Positions 42,201 to 42,835 of a stretch of 42,835 nt of DNA are shown in pieces. The stretch is from Clostridia bacterium. GTDB taxonomy: Bacteria; Bacillota; Clostridia; Christensenellales; Aristaeellaceae. Within the stretch, counting starts at the first letter, position 1, and the number at the start of each line of letters is the position of its first letter. Location: contig JAFRPG010000007.1 of the NCBI GenBank assembly GCA_017429265.1, positions 1-42,835 on the forward strand, written 5' to 3'. Position numbers and translations under genes: made by a program. The notes beneath the pieces are model-generated. The model saw nothing but the letters and a program-made list of their open reading frames with translations. It was not told the origin of the DNA and searched no databases.

Positions 42201-42221
42201 ACGGACAAGCCCGAGGCGTAA
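36267..42221 (+). CDS. Giant repeat-containing surface protein with SH3-like domains and C-terminal membrane anchor
   Basis: A 1,984-residue exported protein, unrecognised as a whole. Residues 1-27 are a signal peptide (core ALILLVCFALLPAAA). A unique domain (28-144) is followed by about 15 tandem repeats of 71-75 residues (145-1239) that resemble MucBP-type modules, each ending near TFTYRALP. Four bacterial SH3-like segments follow (about 1250-1690; GVNIRRS, WYSVHV and GYIRSDFL-like ends), separated by Pro/Thr linkers (TPVPTPAPTPAP). A single transmembrane helix (1746-1766) precedes a basic stop-transfer and a 218-residue tail rich in Pro, Gln, Ala and Thr. This order places the repeats and SH3-like domains outside, on the wall, and the low-complexity tail inside. 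Adhesion or wall scaffolding is likely. GGGAGGT lies six bases before the ATG. A strong promoter and terminator make it a single-gene unit. Confidence 0.85.
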   Translation: MTTARKLLATATALILLVCFALLPAAADEFLQIQAHWGEGNEPVPAQRLEGEDYWIQLPYEAFGTPVTLEFTDAYGRYASWYSEQCDAVSAGLLTVREPMNTGTGLLDEAAVLLNGCDELGNVLTAVRVFLSSEAAPEQAAPGEVSVEIVYQTEDGFQLGRETVAVAPGGSETVYPNNYDGYMILSGPATVSVDGSGTPSQAQVVFLYRAVPAAPSEVTVSVVFQAENGIQLGTDQVTIAAGDSRTISAKEFGGYVLADYSPAEVTVSVDGSGNASQSQVTFTYRALPASATVNVIYQAENGAQLGTDQVTIPTGGSQAISAKEFGGYVLADYSPAEVTVTVDGSGNASQSQVTFTYRALPASATVNVIYQAENGAQLGTDQVTIPTGGSQAISAKEFAGYVLADLYSSPVTVTVDGGGYPSRSEVTFVYRALPDSAAVDVIYAAEDGTQLGRDSVTIKTGTSGTVNAKPFDGYALAEGMQQSVTVTVDAYGVPNTSQVTFIYHALPATVLIQYVTQTGEQLYAETATLERGGSRTFEAKQFEGYVLADASGAVTVKVDGNGRADPPAVTFTYRPLPDSATVRVSYRNTDGLELDNAVWTVARGVTETIEARTFDGYVLMEGTPASATVTVNALGEADKTEVIFTYRALPGQADVAVISRTEGGEQIERETRSVPRGQSLTIEAKAIAGYVLAEGSPASVTVNVNALGEADKTEVIFTYRALPDSASVTVLYTDEAGTVIEREARSVGRGEAMSIEAKAIDGYILAEGSVRAVLVTVNDLGVADKTEVTFIYRALPGSANVTVLYKAEDGQTIGQDTVSVARGQSAVIEAKAIAGYVLAEGTPASVTVNVSETGEADRTEVIFTYRALPDSVPVTVLYKAEDGQTIGQDTVSVARGQSQTIEAKAIAGYVLAEGSPASATVTVSETGEADRTEVTFTYRALPDSVPVTVLYKAENGQTIETETRPVPRGQSITIEAKAISGYAHIDGEPAAVTVTANEMGVADRTEVTFTYRALPESATVTVTGRTEDGTQITQETRAVARGTSAVIEAKAIDGYTLAEGSPASVTVTVNELGVADQTEITFTYRALPDTASVTVVYQTEEQLQLGTEVRSIARGASAQIQAKAFDGYVLAESCPASVDVHVDALGAADRPVVTFTYIRVTGAGVTVRFQNIRGQDIVPPYTLTLEGGSEQTVTPDPERIPNDYDAKSVTPAGVTVKVSVRGEATPNTVVFTFARLKDPTETKIPLGLDVQRWAKTTAKGVNIRRSMDKNSGRVTEIKNTGSYVWVIREDVNDKNERWAHVLYNGKEGYIRSDFLDILSQAETDDHQDTLTTPVPTYTPQPATPTPVPVTPGPTPEPEIYRGYALVIRAVQLQDSVLYSSNAMMELAPNTLVTVNGQFRDDYGVLWSNVSTLDEHQGFVEDTVLYRIDADRAQPYIDAYARAHSTPVPTPAPTPAPVTGFFKAREDGVLLHQQASSISVNLRVLNKNDVVYVTGQEYDTGDGYPWHMTVLEQGSDVIFGYVRSDMLVMLTQSEIDQYLSGGPVMTPAPIVSTPAPAEQALSSYGVVRSNGPARLRNQPTINGSTVNSTVQDGTLCYIMQSQEGTDGYTWYSVHVQDNSGKSGWIRGDLLTTMTIDEYIRYLETKTDTSRPSATAAPTPVPMEQQIVEDWKASGVPYATFSPIATTPPIVYPETQPAPETDPENIDPLPGQDGTLVTPETPTPTPSGWEEPVREPEQKKESGGPSPVLIIVIVLLVLGGGAGAAAYFHNKNKRAAARRAAWHRAQANRNGQNAQQRPENAYQQPTGGAANTQRTPAAGTASRPAGQPVRNGTAPNPTRPTGTPTAPTTGVYRQQQPQTAQNPYQRPSASGGTAGTYGSYPSTGSVQRQAPAAAQGQTAAPAAPGQAPYRTAPDQTIRQTPVTTQPAAPAAAPQSAAPAAPATPAQPTAQTAPKPQANDAGTPAQPSADGTVRNRRYQPPTDKPEA
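36699..39983 (+). repeat. Fifteen tandem coding repeats of about 219 bp
   Basis: Units encode 71-75 residues on the plan V-Y-(Q/K)-A-E-(N/D)-G-Q, then a G-S/R-G-Q-S turn, AKxxxGYVLA, VTVxV, and a closing TFTYRALP. Units 3 and 4 (from 37140 and 37359) are nearly the same at DNA level in their first halves, as are units 10 and 11 (from 38664 and 38883), showing recent local duplication. Unit 15 (from 39759) is the most diverged. Confidence 0.88.
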
Positions 42222-42251
42222 AGCCTGATCAGGCAAAGCCATCCCAAACAG

Positions 42252-42288
42252 AAACGGCACACCGCCCTCACAGACGGTGTGCCGTTTT
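42252..42288 (+). terminator. Terminator after the large surface protein gene
   Basis: A perfect 13-bp stem, AAACGGCACACCG (42252-42264) with CGGTGTGCCGTTT (42275-42287), 10-base loop, ending in TTTT. Confidence 0.9.
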
Positions 42289-42390
42289 GATCACTCCCAC
42301 GCGGAGAAACAAATCTGCTTTGAATGCGTATATCAGTTCCACCGAATCGCGATAAAGATGGATGATATGATGGCAAAATGCCACTTTTCA

Positions 42391-42515
42391 GGCTCTTCAC
42401 GGCAAGCCGGGAAAAAACAATATGGGAGGGTTTCGCGCTCTGCGGAGCGCGCCAGGGGCTTTCCGATCGCCCCTGGACCCTTCGGGGCCGTCTCTTTCTT
42501 GTTAGTTGTCGGGTA
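42391..42515 (+). repeat. Structured repeat, type A, copy 3
   Basis: Same 125-bp unit as 4058-4182 (GGCTCTTCACGG to TTGTCGGGTA). Hairpin 1 at 42434-42451 (CGCGCTC, loop TGCG), hairpin 2 at 42452-42476 (CCAGGGGC, loop TTTCCGATC). It faces the type B copy at 42581-42681 across 65 bases, forming the same inverted arrangement as around the orphan gene but with no gene between. The final 42222-42835 stretch holds the terminator, three repeat copies and no supportable gene. Confidence 0.85.
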
Positions 42516-42580
42516 AGGCTGAGAGCATAGCCTGGCATTCCACCAAAAACCTGACAATTCCCCAAGAATGATTTAACGGG

Positions 42581-42681
42581 ACGGCCCCGAAGGAGTCCAG
42601 AGGGCGATCGGAAAGCCCTCTGGTGCGCCCGCAGGCGCATTCCCTTACCAATGGAATTTCCCTAACCAAACGTGAAGAACC
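42581..42681 (-). repeat. Structured repeat, type B, copy 4
   Basis: Read on the minus strand: GGTTCTTCACG, GTTAGGGAAA, hairpin 1 (TGCGCC, loop TGCG, GGCGCA; 42639-42624), hairpin 2 (CCAGAGGGC, loop TTTCCGATC, GCCCTCTGG; 42623-42597), CTCCTTCGGGGCCGT. Uninterrupted form of copy 2. Confidence 0.85.
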
Positions 42682-42682
42682 A

Positions 42683-42783
42683 AAACAATATGGGAGGGGT
42701 TCGCGCTCTGCGGAGCGCGCCAGGGGCTTTCCGATCGCCCCTGGACCCTTCGGGAGCGTGTCTTCTTTGTTTGGTTTTGGGTA
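42683..42783 (+). repeat. Structured repeat, type A, copy 5 (left end shortened)
   Basis: Starts at AACAATATGGG directly beside copy 4 and runs to GGGTA. Hairpin 1 at 42702-42719 and hairpin 2 at 42720-42744 are the same as in copies 1 and 3. If the pattern holds, a type B partner should lie to the right of the window. Confidence 0.8.
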
Positions 42784-42835
42784 AAGTATCATTGAGAAAA
42801 GATACTTTCAGTCCCATGTCCTGGCATTAACGGGA

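Noticed and set aside
37266..42260. A very long open frame on the minus strand opposite the surface protein gene
   Set aside because: It mirrors the repeats of the plus-strand gene, has no ribosome binding site and arises from high GC with biased codons.
42333..42792. Short minus-strand frames in the right-hand repeats sharing a GPGAIGKPLARSAER peptide
   Set aside because: The shared peptide comes from the repeat DNA; one-base length differences between copies break the frame, so conservation is of the nucleic acid and not the protein.
1..42835. tRNA, rRNA genes or CRISPR arrays
   Set aside because: Intergenic regions were read on both strands and showed no tRNA-like T-arm/CCA pattern, rRNA stretch or evenly spaced identical repeats outside the protein-coding repeats.

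Overview
The window is about 43 kb of chromosomal, gene-dense, high-GC (roughly two thirds G+C by eye) bacterial DNA. Gene content points to a Bacillota/Clostridia lineage of gut or rumen type: Gram-positive ribosome binding sites, a single-chain clostridial-type PurL, an EcfA1-EcfA2-EcfT-TruA cluster, an EF-G2-type GTPase, plant-cell-wall glycosidases (GH5, GH10), a CsoR-controlled copper locus and PurR-box-like sites before the purine operon. I do not name a species.

Layout. 1-2.4 kb: a possible riboswitch fragment on the minus strand, then an EF-G-like GTPase. 2.4-4.0 kb: a secreted GH5 glycosidase behind the EF-G terminator. 4.06-5.33 kb: a lower-GC orphan gene bracketed by two inverted copies (types A and B) of a structured repeat. 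5.4-12.1 kb, minus strand: one long cluster ecfA1-ecfA2-ecfT-truA-GNAT-FAD oxidoreductase-pepT. 12.3-15.9 kb: an SDR dehydrogenase plus a cytosolic GH10 enzyme, then a secreted alpha/beta hydrolase. 15.9-18.8 kb: csoR-copA with a CopZ-like domain fused in frame to the C-terminus of CopA. 18.9-32.1 kb: the purine operon purE-C-F-M-N-(PurO-type IMP cyclohydrolase)-(stand-alone AICAR transformylase)-D-L and purB, which lacks only the first amidotransferase-independent steps supplied elsewhere (purK is not seen). 32.2-36.1 kb: a secreted C39-like cysteine peptidase, a membrane-anchored metallophosphoesterase, a flavin reductase-like protein, a GNAT enzyme and a Nudix hydrolase, packed with overlapping ends. 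36.2-42.2 kb: one 1,984-residue surface protein with about 15 tandem repeats, four SH3-like segments, a transmembrane helix and a Q/P/A-rich tail. 42.3-42.8 kb: three more copies of the structured repeat.

How the parts work together: purE through purB convert PRPP-derived intermediates to IMP and on to AMP; AICAR formylation and ring closure are done by two separate proteins instead of bifunctional PurH. The csoR-copA(Z) unit is a self-contained copper-efflux response. The ECF genes make the energising module of vitamin transporters. GH5 (exported) and GH10 (cytosolic) suggest breakdown of plant polysaccharide outside and of oligosaccharide inside.

Most promising for follow-up: (1) the A/B structured inverted repeats, present five times, which look like the two ends of an undescribed MITE-like or cassette-like element, once carrying an orphan gene with its own palindromic control region and once empty; (2) the CopA-CopZ in-frame fusion with a strong internal ribosome binding site, which could make two products from one frame; (3) the pur control region, with PurR-like boxes, phased 11-bp repeats, a terminator in the leader and a leader reading frame overlapping purE. 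All family calls are from motifs read by eye; no search was run.
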